Positions 50,816-60,026 of a stretch of DNA of 64,000 bases are shown here, in pieces (position 1 is the first letter of the stretch; each line of letters opens with the position of its first letter). The DNA is from Asticcacaulis excentricus CB 48 (lineage in GTDB: Bacteria; Pseudomonadota; Alphaproteobacteria; Caulobacterales; Caulobacteraceae): NCBI RefSeq assembly GCF_000175215.2, contig NC_014816.1, forward strand, positions 1,423,001-1,487,000, in the 5' to 3' direction. Under the pieces are notes generated by a model that did no database searches, was not told where the DNA came from, and was given only the letters and a program-made list of their open reading frames with translations. A program made the translations under genes and the position numbers.

Positions 50816-51685
50816 ATGGCGCTTCGCCCGTACTGGAGCGGTAATTTAAGGCTGTCGCTCGTCACCCTCCCCGTAAATGTCTATTCAGCGCTCAACCGTT
50901 CGCGTCAGATTCCGCTGAAGGAAATTTATCGTAAAACGGGCGAGCGCGTGCACCGTCTCAATGTCACCGAAGACGGTACCGAGGTTGAACGCGACGAAAT
51001 CATCAAAGGGTATGAGGTCCAAAAGGGGCAGTACGTCCTCATCGAGACCGACGAGATCAAGGATTTAAAGATTCCCTCCTCGCGCACGCTCGATATCGTG
51101 CAGTTCGTGCCCGCCGAAGAGATTGACGATCTCTATTTCGACACACCCTATTTTGTTGCGCCGCAGAAAGACGCTGACGAACAGACCTTTGCAGTTATTC
51201 GCGACGCGCTGAGGCATTCAAAGACGACCGGCATAGGGCAACTGGCCATAGCCGGTCGTGAGCGCTTGTGCACGATCCGCCCGTGTGGATCGGGCCTGAT
51301 CCTGCAAACCCTCCGTTATGAAGACGAGTTGCGCGACTCCGACCCCTATTTCGACGACATCACGGAAAAGGCAGCAGCCTCGGAGGAACTCGATCTGGCG
51401 CGCGAACTGATCAAGCGAAAAACCGCGAAGTTTGATCCGGGCCGTTTCCACGACCATTACCGCGAAGCCTTGCAGGAGCTCATTGAGGCCAAGGTCGAAA
51501 ACCGCGAACCGGTAGCGGTTGAAAACGACCAGCCGGCGGCCAAGGTCATCAACCTGATGGATGCCTTGCGCAAGAGCCTGAAAGAACCGCCGCCGCGCCC
51601 AAATGAAGTAAAGCCGAAGCGCAAAACGCCGGCCAAACGTAAGAAGTCCCCGGCAAAGACTGGTACCCGCAAGAAGGCAAGCTAG
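50816..51685 (+). CDS. ku: Ku DNA end-binding protein
   Basis: 289 residues with the bacterial Ku core: PYWSGNLRLSLVTLPVNVYSAL at the start, HRLNVTEDGTEVERDEIIKGYEV and YVLIETDEIKDL next, and the later FDTPYFVAPQKDADEQTFAVIRDAL. The Lys/Arg/Pro-rich C-terminal tail (about 255-289) is common in bacterial Ku and helps recruit LigD. As a homodimer it threads onto double-strand ends in non-homologous end joining. Its stop codon is followed immediately by the ligD ATG. Confidence 0.96.
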   Translation: MALRPYWSGNLRLSLVTLPVNVYSALNRSRQIPLKEIYRKTGERVHRLNVTEDGTEVERDEIIKGYEVQKGQYVLIETDEIKDLKIPSSRTLDIVQFVPAEEIDDLYFDTPYFVAPQKDADEQTFAVIRDALRHSKTTGIGQLAIAGRERLCTIRPCGSGLILQTLRYEDELRDSDPYFDDITEKAAASEELDLARELIKRKTAKFDPGRFHDHYREALQELIEAKVENREPVAVENDQPAAKVINLMDALRKSLKEPPPRPNEVKPKRKTPAKRKKSPAKTGTRKKAS

Positions 51686-54229
51686 ATGGGTCTCGACCTA
51701 TATAACAAAAAGCGCGACTTTGCCAAAACCGCCGAGCCGGAGGGCAAGCCGGGACGTAAGAGCGGCCAACGCTTCTTGATCCAGAAGCACGATGCCAGGC
51801 GCCTGCACTATGATTTCCGACTTGAGCTGGACGGGGTGCTGAAATCGTGGGCGGTTACTCGCGGCCCCAGCCCAAACCCGCAGGACAAGCGACTGGCGGT
51901 TGAGGTGGAGGACCACCCCGTCGCCTACGGAACCTTTGAGGGCATCATTCCAAAGGGCCAGTACGGTGGCGGGACGGTGATGATGTGGGACGAAGGGACT
52001 TGGGAACCATTGGACGACCCGCATAAGGGGCTGAAGGCGGGCAGTCTCAAATTCGTACTCCACGGCAAGCGGCTCAGCGGCGAATGGGCACTAGTGCGCA
52101 TGAAGCCACGACCAAAAGGCCCTGATCGCGCCAACTGGTTGCTGATCAAACACGATGATGCGGCGGCACGCGACGATGCGGCCGAGGCGTGGCTGGAAAC
52201 CCAGGCGACCAGCATCACCACGGGACGTCGAATGGAGGAGATCGCCACGAACACCCAACGTGTTTGGACATCACGAACCAGGGACGAGCCGCCGAAACGC
52301 AAGCAGTCCAAATCAATGCTTGAATTTATAGAGCCGGAGTTGGCAACCCTCGCCGTCGCGGTCCCCAAAGGTAAGGACTGGGTGCATGAGATCAAGTTCG
52401 ATGGTTACCGAACGCAGGCCCTGATCGAAAATGGCGAGGTGCGACTTCTGACACGCACGGGCCTGGACTGGACGCACCGCTTTCGTCCACTGCCTGACTA
52501 TTTGGCGCAGATGCCGGTCACCAGCGCTATACTTGATGGTGAGATCGTCGCCGTGGACGAGGGGGGCCGTGCGGATTTCAAGACCCTCCAGGCCACCCTG
52601 GCCGGAGAAGCCGATGTGCCATTGCAATTTTATGTCTTCGATCTTCTGCACAGCGACGGCGAGGACTTGCGCGCCCTTCCGCTCGTGTCACGTAAGGCCA
52701 GACTGCAAAGGCTGTTTAATGGCAATCATTTCGGCGGACGTGTTCACTACAGCGAACATTTTACGAAGGATGCCGCTGATCTGAAGGACCGGCTCTGCGC
52801 GTTGGATCAGGAAGGCCTGATCTGTAAACGCGCCAATGCGCCTTACCACTCAGGGCGCAACCGTGCATGGCTGAAGGTCAAGTGCCACAAGCGGCAGGAA
52901 TTCGTTATCGGTGGGTTCACCCTCCCCAAGGCCGGCAGTAAGGGGATTGGGGCTTTGCTGATCGGCTATTTTCAGGAGGGCCGCCTGACCTATGCCGGTA
53001 AGGTGGGGACGGGTTTTACTCTCGACAGCGCCATCGACCTGCGCCGCAGACTGGACCTGATCGCTCAAAAATATCATCCGTTCAGTGATATTCCGCCAGA
53101 ATTTAAACGCGGGGCGCATTGGGTCGCGCCGCACCTTGTCGCCGAGGTGCAGTTCGGCGAATGGACTTCAGATGGCCGCTTGCGCCACCCCTCGTTTCAA
53201 GGCCTGCGTGAAGACAAGCCGCCGCAGGACATCCACCGCGACCGCCCACTCAGCCCAACTGAAGTGCGCAAAGCCGAGGACGTACCTGCGGCTCGCAAGC
53301 CCAAGCGCCGGGCCCCCGCATCAGAAAAATCCCCGACAGACGTGGTCGGTGGGGTCGCGATCTCGTCGCCAGACCGCGTCGTTTTTCCCGGCACGGATAT
53401 CACCAAGAAGGACGTGGCTGAGTATTATCTCAGCGTCGCCGACCATATCCTGCCGCACATTGCCGGGCGTCCCATCTCAACGATCCGCTGCCCACAAGGC
53501 ATTGGCGGACAATGTTTTTTCCAACGCCACCTCACCCAGGCCGCCATCCCGCACGTCAACGATACCGGTCTTCCGGTCAATGGCCGCGAAGACGATTACA
53601 TAATGATTACGGACGCTCACGGCCTGATCAGCCTGATGCAATGGGGCGTGATGGAGATACACCCCCGGGGCTGCATGGCCACCACGCCCAACCGTCCCGA
53701 CCGCCTGATCTTCGATCTCGACCCCGATCCGGAAGCGGACTGGGCCGACGTGGTGGCCGGGGCGGCTGAGGTGCGCGAGCGTATGACCGAGTTCGACCTC
53801 CAGAGTTTCCTCAAAACCACGGGTGGCAAGGGATTGCACGTGGTCATCCCTATTCAACCCCAGTACGACTGGAGCGCCATCAAAGCCTTTACGCGTGCCG
53901 TGGCGGAATCCATGACGCACGACAGCCCGAGACGCTTTGTGGCGCAAGCATCAAAATCCAAGCGCAAAGGCCGAGTCTTTATCGATTACCTGCGCAATGA
54001 CTTCACCGCCACCGCCGTGGCTCCCTATGCTGTCCGCGCGCGTCCCGGTGCGCCCGTGGCGATGCCGATAGATTGGAAGGCACTCAGCCGCGACCTCGAT
54101 CCGGCAGGTTTCACCTTGGAGAACACACCTGCTCATCTCGGACGGCGCAAGGCCGATCCGTGGGCAGATATGGCTCGAATGAATCAGCGCCTGTCGCCAA
54201 AAATACTTAAGGCGTTGAATATTATTTAA
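51686..54229 (+). CDS. ligD: Multifunctional DNA ligase D (phosphoesterase-ligase-polymerase)
   Basis: 847 residues with the Pseudomonas-type domain order. A 3'-phosphoesterase domain (about 20-160) has FLIQKHDARRLHYDFRLELDG and the later EGIIPKGQYGGGTVMMWD. The ATP-dependent ligase (about 210-525) has the adenylated Lys237 in HEIKFDGYR. The primase-polymerase (about 555-847) has YYLSVADHILPHIAGRPI and the catalytic aspartates Asp677 and Asp679 in IFDLDPDPEADW. It repairs broken ends with Ku by trimming, filling and sealing. It abuts ku with no intergenic base. Confidence 0.96.
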   Translation: MGLDLYNKKRDFAKTAEPEGKPGRKSGQRFLIQKHDARRLHYDFRLELDGVLKSWAVTRGPSPNPQDKRLAVEVEDHPVAYGTFEGIIPKGQYGGGTVMMWDEGTWEPLDDPHKGLKAGSLKFVLHGKRLSGEWALVRMKPRPKGPDRANWLLIKHDDAAARDDAAEAWLETQATSITTGRRMEEIATNTQRVWTSRTRDEPPKRKQSKSMLEFIEPELATLAVAVPKGKDWVHEIKFDGYRTQALIENGEVRLLTRTGLDWTHRFRPLPDYLAQMPVTSAILDGEIVAVDEGGRADFKTLQATLAGEADVPLQFYVFDLLHSDGEDLRALPLVSRKARLQRLFNGNHFGGRVHYSEHFTKDAADLKDRLCALDQEGLICKRANAPYHSGRNRAWLKVKCHKRQEFVIGGFTLPKAGSKGIGALLIGYFQEGRLTYAGKVGTGFTLDSAIDLRRRLDLIAQKYHPFSDIPPEFKRGAHWVAPHLVAEVQFGEWTSDGRLRHPSFQGLREDKPPQDIHRDRPLSPTEVRKAEDVPAARKPKRRAPASEKSPTDVVGGVAISSPDRVVFPGTDITKKDVAEYYLSVADHILPHIAGRPISTIRCPQGIGGQCFFQRHLTQAAIPHVNDTGLPVNGREDDYIMITDAHGLISLMQWGVMEIHPRGCMATTPNRPDRLIFDLDPDPEADWADVVAGAAEVRERMTEFDLQSFLKTTGGKGLHVVIPIQPQYDWSAIKAFTRAVAESMTHDSPRRFVAQASKSKRKGRVFIDYLRNDFTATAVAPYAVRARPGAPVAMPIDWKALSRDLDPAGFTLENTPAHLGRRKADPWADMARMNQRLSPKILKALNII

Positions 54230-54351
54230 GTTTGCCTGTTTACCGCCGCCGATGCATTTTTGAATTACCCGGTAAAAACGCCCCGCGCCTTCCCGAAGTC
54301 TCAAAATGCGGTTAGCGTAGCCGCAATATCCAAGACAAGGGGAGTAAACAC

Positions 54352-56592
54352 ATGCGTTTAAGATGGATGGTGGCAACCGCCCTTCTATTAACAGGGGTGT
54401 CGAGTGTCGCGCTGGCGCAAACTCAGGCGTGGTTCGACAAGTCGAAATCGCCAGACGAACGCGCTAAAGCCGCCGTTGCAGCCATGACTCTCGACGAAAA
54501 GCTAACCCTCATCCTCAGCTTCACCGATCCAGACCAGCTGGCTAAACAGCCCGACTCCATCGTCTCGCCTGAGATCAAGGCGCTGGTGAACAAGGAGCAT
54601 ATCCGCGGGTCGGCAGGCTATGTGCCGGCAATCCCGCGTCTGGGGATTCCCGCCCAATGGCAGACCGACGCCTCAATTGGCGTGCGGGTTCAGGGCATGG
54701 CGCGCACCGCGCTGCCCTCGTCTTTGGCGACCGCGGCCAGCTTTGATCCCGCCGTCACCGAGGCGGGAGGCCGCATGATCGCCCAAGAAGCACGCCTTTC
54801 GGGGTTCAACACCTTTCTGGCTGGCGGGGCAAATCTAGCGCGAGAACCGCGCAATGGCCGCAATTTCGAGTATGTCGGTGAAGACCCCTGGCTGGCCGGG
54901 CAGATGGCTTCTGGGCTAATCAATGGCATTCAGTCACAGCACATGGTCTCGACCCTAAAGCATTTTGCCGTGAACGATCAGGAAAGCCAGCGCACAACGG
55001 TCAATGTGACCATTTCCCCCGAAGCCATGCGTCAGTCAGATTTGCTAGCCTTCGAATTCATCCTTGAACAGTCCAATCCTGGTTCGGCCATGTGCGCCTA
55101 TAACCTAGTCAACGGCCGCTGGGCCTGCGAAAACGAGTATCTGCTGAACAAGACGCTTAAACAGGACTGGGGGTTCAAAGGCTATGTAATGGCCGATTGG
55201 GGCGCTGTCCATTCCACCGTTGACTCGGCCAATTACGGGCTCGATCAGTTCACCGGCTTCCCGTGCTGCGGCGACCGTCAGCCCTATTTTGCACCCATTA
55301 ATGTCAAGGCCGCGATGGAAAAGGGCGATATTTCGCAAAAGCGCCTCGATGACATGGCGCAACGCGTCCTTTGGCCGCTCTTCTCTACCGGCGTCTTTGA
55401 CAACCCGCCCAAGGTGGGTTCGATTGATTTCAAGGCCAATGCCGTTGTTTCGCAAAAGGCGGCCGAAGAGTCGCTGGTGCTACTCAAAAACGAGGGCAAT
55501 CTGCTGCCGCTCAGCGGCGTGAAATCGGTGGCGATGATCGGCGCTCACGCCGACAAGGGCGTCATATCGGGAGGTGGTTCATCTGGTGTGACGCCGGTGG
55601 GTGGCAACCCGCTCGAAGGACAACTGGAGCCCAAATCCTGGCCCGGTCCGGTCACCTACATGCCTTCCTCTCCGGTCGAAGCGCTTAAGGCCGATCTGCC
55701 CAAGGCAAAGATTGTCTATGCCGGGGGTGAGGACATTGCCGCCGCTGTGGCTCTGGCCAAATCGTCAGAGGTCGCGATCGTCTTTGTTACCCAGTGGATG
55801 GGCGAAGGCATGGACGGGACGCTGGAGTTGAAGGGAAATCAGGACGCTTTGGTAGCGGCCGTGGCGGCCGCAAATCCACGCACTATAGTAGTGGTGCAGT
55901 CCGGCGGGGCCATTTTCATGCCATGGAAGGACGATGTCGGCGCGATCCTTCAGGCCTTCTATCCCGGTATACGGGGCGGGGAAGCCATTTCGCGGCTTCT
56001 GACCGGCAAGGTTAATCCGTCCGGCCATCTGCCGATCAGCTTCCCGGCCTCGAATGACCAACTGGCGCATCCCACCATTCCGGGCTTTGGCAAGCCGGAC
56101 GGTGTTGCGGTCAACATTACCTATCACGAAGGCGCGGCCATCGGGTATAAGTGGTACGATGTGAAGGGCTACACGCCTCTGTTCGCGTTCGGGCACGGCC
56201 TGAGCTACACGACCTTTGCCGTCACTGATGCCAAGGCCACGGTCGAAAAGGGCGAACTGACCATCTCCGCCGCAATCCGCAATACCGGCAAGACCGCCGG
56301 CAAGGGTGTTATTCAGGTCTATGTCGCCCCGACAAACTATAAGGCCGTCGGCTGGGAGGCCCCCAAACGGCTTGTCGCCTTCCGAAAGAGTGCTGTCGCG
56401 CCGGGCACCACGTCTGGCACCTTTACGCAAAAGATAGACCCGCGTCTTCTGGCCACCTATGAGGTGGCGGACAATAGCTGGCGCATCCGGGCAGGCACCT
56501 ATCAGGTCCTTTTCGGTCAGGCGGCCGATGACCTGCCGCAATCGGTAATGGTTACCCTCCCCGACCTGACGTGGAGCGCGGTTCACAACTAA
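54352..56592 (+). CDS. Periplasmic GH3 beta-glucosidase-like enzyme
   Basis: 746 residues with a signal peptide (MRLRWMVATALLLTGVSSVALAQ). Domain 1 (TIM barrel) has the nucleophile Asp282 in GYVMADWGAVHST. The alpha/beta sandwich domain (from about 370) carries the VFVTQWMGEGMDG region, with the acid/base Glu likely near there. A C-terminal fibronectin-III-like domain contains GHGLSYTTFAVTDAKA. It probably removes terminal beta-linked sugars (glucose or xylose) from oligosaccharides. An AGGGGAG-like RBS precedes the ATG, and a near-palindrome TTACCCGGTAA about 80 bp upstream could be an operator. Confidence 0.9.
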   Translation: MRLRWMVATALLLTGVSSVALAQTQAWFDKSKSPDERAKAAVAAMTLDEKLTLILSFTDPDQLAKQPDSIVSPEIKALVNKEHIRGSAGYVPAIPRLGIPAQWQTDASIGVRVQGMARTALPSSLATAASFDPAVTEAGGRMIAQEARLSGFNTFLAGGANLAREPRNGRNFEYVGEDPWLAGQMASGLINGIQSQHMVSTLKHFAVNDQESQRTTVNVTISPEAMRQSDLLAFEFILEQSNPGSAMCAYNLVNGRWACENEYLLNKTLKQDWGFKGYVMADWGAVHSTVDSANYGLDQFTGFPCCGDRQPYFAPINVKAAMEKGDISQKRLDDMAQRVLWPLFSTGVFDNPPKVGSIDFKANAVVSQKAAEESLVLLKNEGNLLPLSGVKSVAMIGAHADKGVISGGGSSGVTPVGGNPLEGQLEPKSWPGPVTYMPSSPVEALKADLPKAKIVYAGGEDIAAAVALAKSSEVAIVFVTQWMGEGMDGTLELKGNQDALVAAVAAANPRTIVVVQSGGAIFMPWKDDVGAILQAFYPGIRGGEAISRLLTGKVNPSGHLPISFPASNDQLAHPTIPGFGKPDGVAVNITYHEGAAIGYKWYDVKGYTPLFAFGHGLSYTTFAVTDAKATVEKGELTISAAIRNTGKTAGKGVIQVYVAPTNYKAVGWEAPKRLVAFRKSAVAPGTTSGTFTQKIDPRLLATYEVADNSWRIRAGTYQVLFGQAADDLPQSVMVTLPDLTWSAVHN

Positions 56593-56599
56593 AGCGGAT

Positions 56600-56631
56600 A
56601 GGGACGCCCCCGCACACGCGGCGGCGTCCCT
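56600..56631. terminator. Hairpin between the convergent GH3 and histidine-kinase genes
   Basis: Stem AGGGACGCC (56600-56608) with GGCGTCCCT (56623-56631). It lies 7 bp after the GH3 stop and 10 bp from the kinase stop. There is no long U-run, so termination may be modest. Confidence 0.6.
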
Positions 56632-56641
56632 GTCTGACCTA

Positions 56642-59600
56642 TCACTTGCGATCCAGCATTTCGCGCAACCGCGCCGCCAGTTCTTCGATACTAAACGGCT
56701 TGCCGATAAGCTCGACCCCGGCATCGACCACACCATTGTGCACGACGGCATTTCGCGTATAGCCCGAGGTAAAGAGGACTTTCAGATCAGGCCGCGCCCT
56801 CTGGGCTGCATCGGCCAGCTTTCGGCCATTGACCTCCGGCATTACGATGTCGGTAAACAGCAGCCGGATTTCCGGATGGACGTCCAGCAGCCGCAGCGCC
56901 TCAGCCGCCGAGTCAGCTTCCAGCACGCGGTAGCCCAGTTCGCTTAGGGCATCGCAACTGAAGCGGCGCACTACGGCTTCATCATCAACCACCAGGATGA
57001 CGTCACGTGCCTCCCCCGGCAAAAGCACGCCCTCGGACGGGCCAAGCGCAGGTGTAGCTACATCCACGCCTGTCAGGCGCGGTAGATAAATTTTGACAGT
57101 CGTGCCCTGTCCCGGCTCCGAATAAATGCGGACGTGGCCGTTTGACTGTTTGACGAAGCCATAAACCTGACTGAGGCCCAGCCCCGTTCCCTTACCCACG
57201 CCCTTGGTGGTGAAGAAGGGGTCAAAGGCACGGGCGATGACGTCCGGCGGCATCCCGCAACCTGTATCAGTGACGGCGATCAGCACATACTGACCGGTTA
57301 CCATGCCGATCTCTTCGGCCACATAACGTGAATCGAGGTGCGCGTTGTGGGTCTCTATGGTCAGCCGCCCACCGTCGGGCATGGCATCGCGCGCATTGAC
57401 CCCCAAGTTAAGCAGGACATTCTCAAGCTGGTTAGGATCGACGTGCACCGGCCACGCCCCGGCGGCCAGCACGGTCTCCAGCTGAATGCTCCCTCCCAGC
57501 GAATGGGCCAGCAAGTCCGACATCCCGCCAACCAAGCGATTGACGTTGACTGTTTCGGGCCTCAGGGGCTGCTGACGTGAGAACGCTAACAGGCGCTGAG
57601 TTAAGTTGGCGGCGCGCTTTGCCCCTTCCAGCCCTTGCGTCACATAGTGACGTGCACGCACGTCTTCGCTGCCGATACGGCGCTTTAGCAGTTCAAGTGA
57701 CCCCATAACAACCGCCAGCATATTATTGAAGTCATGAGCGATCCCACCCGTCAGCTGACCCACTGCTTCCATCTTCTGCGATTGGCGCAACTGCTCCTCA
57801 AGCTGGCGCTTGGCCGTCACATCGATGCCGACGCCCGTGCGACGCACCGGTTGTCCATTTTCAAAATAGGTATGGCCGCGCGACAACACCCAGCGGACTG
57901 AGCCATCTGGATGGATCAGGCGGTATTCGAGTTCAATATCGCCGTGGCGCGTCAACCCCTCGGCCATAGTGGTTCGCAGGGCAGCTCGGTCATCGGGATG
58001 CACATTAGACAGGAACAGCTTGCGGCTAACACCACTCACGCCCGCTTTGGGATCAAGCGCATAGACGCTGGCGATCCCCTCATCATAATGGAAGAGGTCG
58101 CTGGCGACGTCATAGGTCCATACGCCGACACCATCGACAGCCCCCAGCGCCAGACGGGCGAAATCGCGGCTGTCTTCAAGTTCGCGCGCACGTTTGATGT
58201 CGCCGCTAATATCGCGGGCGACGCAATAGACGAGTCCGTTTTCCTCGTTCGCCGTCCACGAAAAGGTGCGGTACTGACCGTCGCGGCCACGCAGCCGATT
58301 TTCAAAGCGCCACGTACTGCCGCCCGCCGCCAGAGACCGCAGTTCCGCGCGGGTCGTTTCGTGATCGTCCGGGTGCTCAAGCCAATGAGAGGTTTGACCG
58401 ATCAGTTCTTCGGCTGCCCAGCCCAGCAGATGGGTCCAGGCGGCACTGACCTTTAGCCAGCGTCCTTCACTGTCCGTAATCAGGAACGGGTCCTGCGACA
58501 GGGACCACAACCGGTCCCGCTCCTCAAGCTCGCGCAGGGTTTGAAGCAGGAGGACGTCCTGCTCCAGCCGCTGCGTCACATCATAGGCAAACTGATAGGC
58601 CCCAATAATCTCGCCATCGACCCCATAAAGCGGCGCCGCACGGATTTCATAGGCGCGCTGCTCACCCGTGTCCCCGCCAAACTCCTCAATGGTAACCGGG
58701 CTTTCTCCGGCCAGCGCCTGATCCCAAAGGGTCCGCACATGAGTAACCGCCTTGGGGTGACCGGCCAGTAACTCAAGCATGTTGTCGCCCACGTGCGGCG
58801 TGACCCCGAACAGGCGCTGAAACTCACCAACGGTGGCGTGATTGATGGCCCGCCAGTTATAGTCGGTGTCAATGACGTGGATGAAGGCTTCTGTCGCTTC
58901 AACCACATCGGCAAGAATCTTGCGCTCGGCAAGGGCGTGCGTTACCCGCTCTTCAAGCGTCGCATTAAGCGCTTTCAGGGCGTCCTCGGCGTGCTTATGG
59001 TCCGTGACATCGTAGCCACCAACAAAGATGCCCGTCACCGCGCCCTTTTCGTCAGAGATCGGCTGATAGATAAAGTCCAAATAACGGGTTTCGGTTTGAT
59101 TGGAGAGGTTGATAGGAAAGCTACGCGAATTGAAGCGCTGCCCACTTTTGTAGACCTGATCCAGCAGTTCGTAAAAGCCTTGATCCGCCACCTCGGGAAA
59201 CAGTTGCCGTACGCTATGGCCTGGATAGTCGCGCTCCCCTGCAATGGTGCGATAGGCCTCGTTGACATAGGTAAAGACGTGGTCGGGGCCCTCCAGTATG
59301 GCCACAAAACCCGGCATATGGCGCAGAGAGCGCGCCTGACTTTCGCGCTCGGCAGTCGCAGCGCGTTCGAGCAAGACCTTGCGCGTCGTTTCGACCACAA
59401 TGGCCAAAATACCGACTGGGTTTCCGCTGTCATCGCGCACCGGCGAATAATCGATATCAAACCAAATTTGTTCGGGCTCTCCCGACCGGTTGAGCTCAAA
59501 CTGCACATCGCGATAGGCCAGAGTCTGCCCGGACAGCCCACTGCGAACAACATTGGCATTAAAATCAGAAGCTTCTGGCCACGCCTTCCGAACATCCATC

Positions 59601-59884
59601 CCCAGGATTTCGGGGTGGCGACCCGCTGAAATTTCAGCATAGCCGTCATTGTAAATCAGCGAACCCGCCGCGCCCCACACCAATGTCATGGGTACATGCG
59701 AAGCGACAATCAGACTGACACAGGTCTTCAGGCAGGCGGGCCAGCTCTCGATGTCGCCCAGTTCGGTCTGCGACCAGTCTTTCTCAGCGATTAATCGTCC
59801 GCACTCTCCACCGACAGATGAGAGACTGCGGGCGTAACCGCCAGCGGATCGGGGCGCAAAGCGTGCGTCATCACGGGCGGGCAT
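56642..59884 (-). CDS. Hybrid multi-PAS sensor histidine kinase with C-terminal receiver
   Basis: 1080 residues, predicted soluble (no clear membrane segment). About five PAS/PAC units lie in the first 690 residues; visible examples start near LVWGAAGSLIYNDGYAEIS, MPGFVAILEGPDHVFTYVNEAY, FIHVIDTDYNWRAINHATVGEFQ, DPFLITDSEGRWLKVSAAW and VGVWTYDVASDLFHYDEG. The HisKA domain has the phospho-His in GQLTGGIAHDFNNMLAVV. An HATPase domain follows (NLGVNARDAM, TGCGMP, GTGLGLSQVYG). A receiver (about 955-1075) has its Asp in LLFTDIVMPEVNG. The signal is unknown. The ATG overlaps an unused upstream extension of the GH53 frame on the other strand. Confidence 0.92.
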   Translation of the reverse strand: MPARDDARFAPRSAGGYARSLSSVGGECGRLIAEKDWSQTELGDIESWPACLKTCVSLIVASHVPMTLVWGAAGSLIYNDGYAEISAGRHPEILGMDVRKAWPEASDFNANVVRSGLSGQTLAYRDVQFELNRSGEPEQIWFDIDYSPVRDDSGNPVGILAIVVETTRKVLLERAATAERESQARSLRHMPGFVAILEGPDHVFTYVNEAYRTIAGERDYPGHSVRQLFPEVADQGFYELLDQVYKSGQRFNSRSFPINLSNQTETRYLDFIYQPISDEKGAVTGIFVGGYDVTDHKHAEDALKALNATLEERVTHALAERKILADVVEATEAFIHVIDTDYNWRAINHATVGEFQRLFGVTPHVGDNMLELLAGHPKAVTHVRTLWDQALAGESPVTIEEFGGDTGEQRAYEIRAAPLYGVDGEIIGAYQFAYDVTQRLEQDVLLLQTLRELEERDRLWSLSQDPFLITDSEGRWLKVSAAWTHLLGWAAEELIGQTSHWLEHPDDHETTRAELRSLAAGGSTWRFENRLRGRDGQYRTFSWTANEENGLVYCVARDISGDIKRARELEDSRDFARLALGAVDGVGVWTYDVASDLFHYDEGIASVYALDPKAGVSGVSRKLFLSNVHPDDRAALRTTMAEGLTRHGDIELEYRLIHPDGSVRWVLSRGHTYFENGQPVRRTGVGIDVTAKRQLEEQLRQSQKMEAVGQLTGGIAHDFNNMLAVVMGSLELLKRRIGSEDVRARHYVTQGLEGAKRAANLTQRLLAFSRQQPLRPETVNVNRLVGGMSDLLAHSLGGSIQLETVLAAGAWPVHVDPNQLENVLLNLGVNARDAMPDGGRLTIETHNAHLDSRYVAEEIGMVTGQYVLIAVTDTGCGMPPDVIARAFDPFFTTKGVGKGTGLGLSQVYGFVKQSNGHVRIYSEPGQGTTVKIYLPRLTGVDVATPALGPSEGVLLPGEARDVILVVDDEAVVRRFSCDALSELGYRVLEADSAAEALRLLDVHPEIRLLFTDIVMPEVNGRKLADAAQRARPDLKVLFTSGYTRNAVVHNGVVDAGVELIGKPFSIEELAARLREMLDRK

Positions 59885-60026
59885 GGAAACCTTGGGGCAC
59901 AGAGCCAGTAAATGCCTTCGCTATGGATCGCGGCATAAGTTTTCAATCATGGCCTTAGCCACAAGTCCGGCGGAAAAGGCTGTGCGCTTCATCTTGGATA
60001 GGGACATTCCTTATTTTGGAGTAATT

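Noticed and set aside
59883..60026. 48-residue N-terminal extension of the GH53 enzyme
   Set aside because: It overlaps the kinase start and would bury the signal peptide inside the protein; GGAG before 60027 marks the real start.
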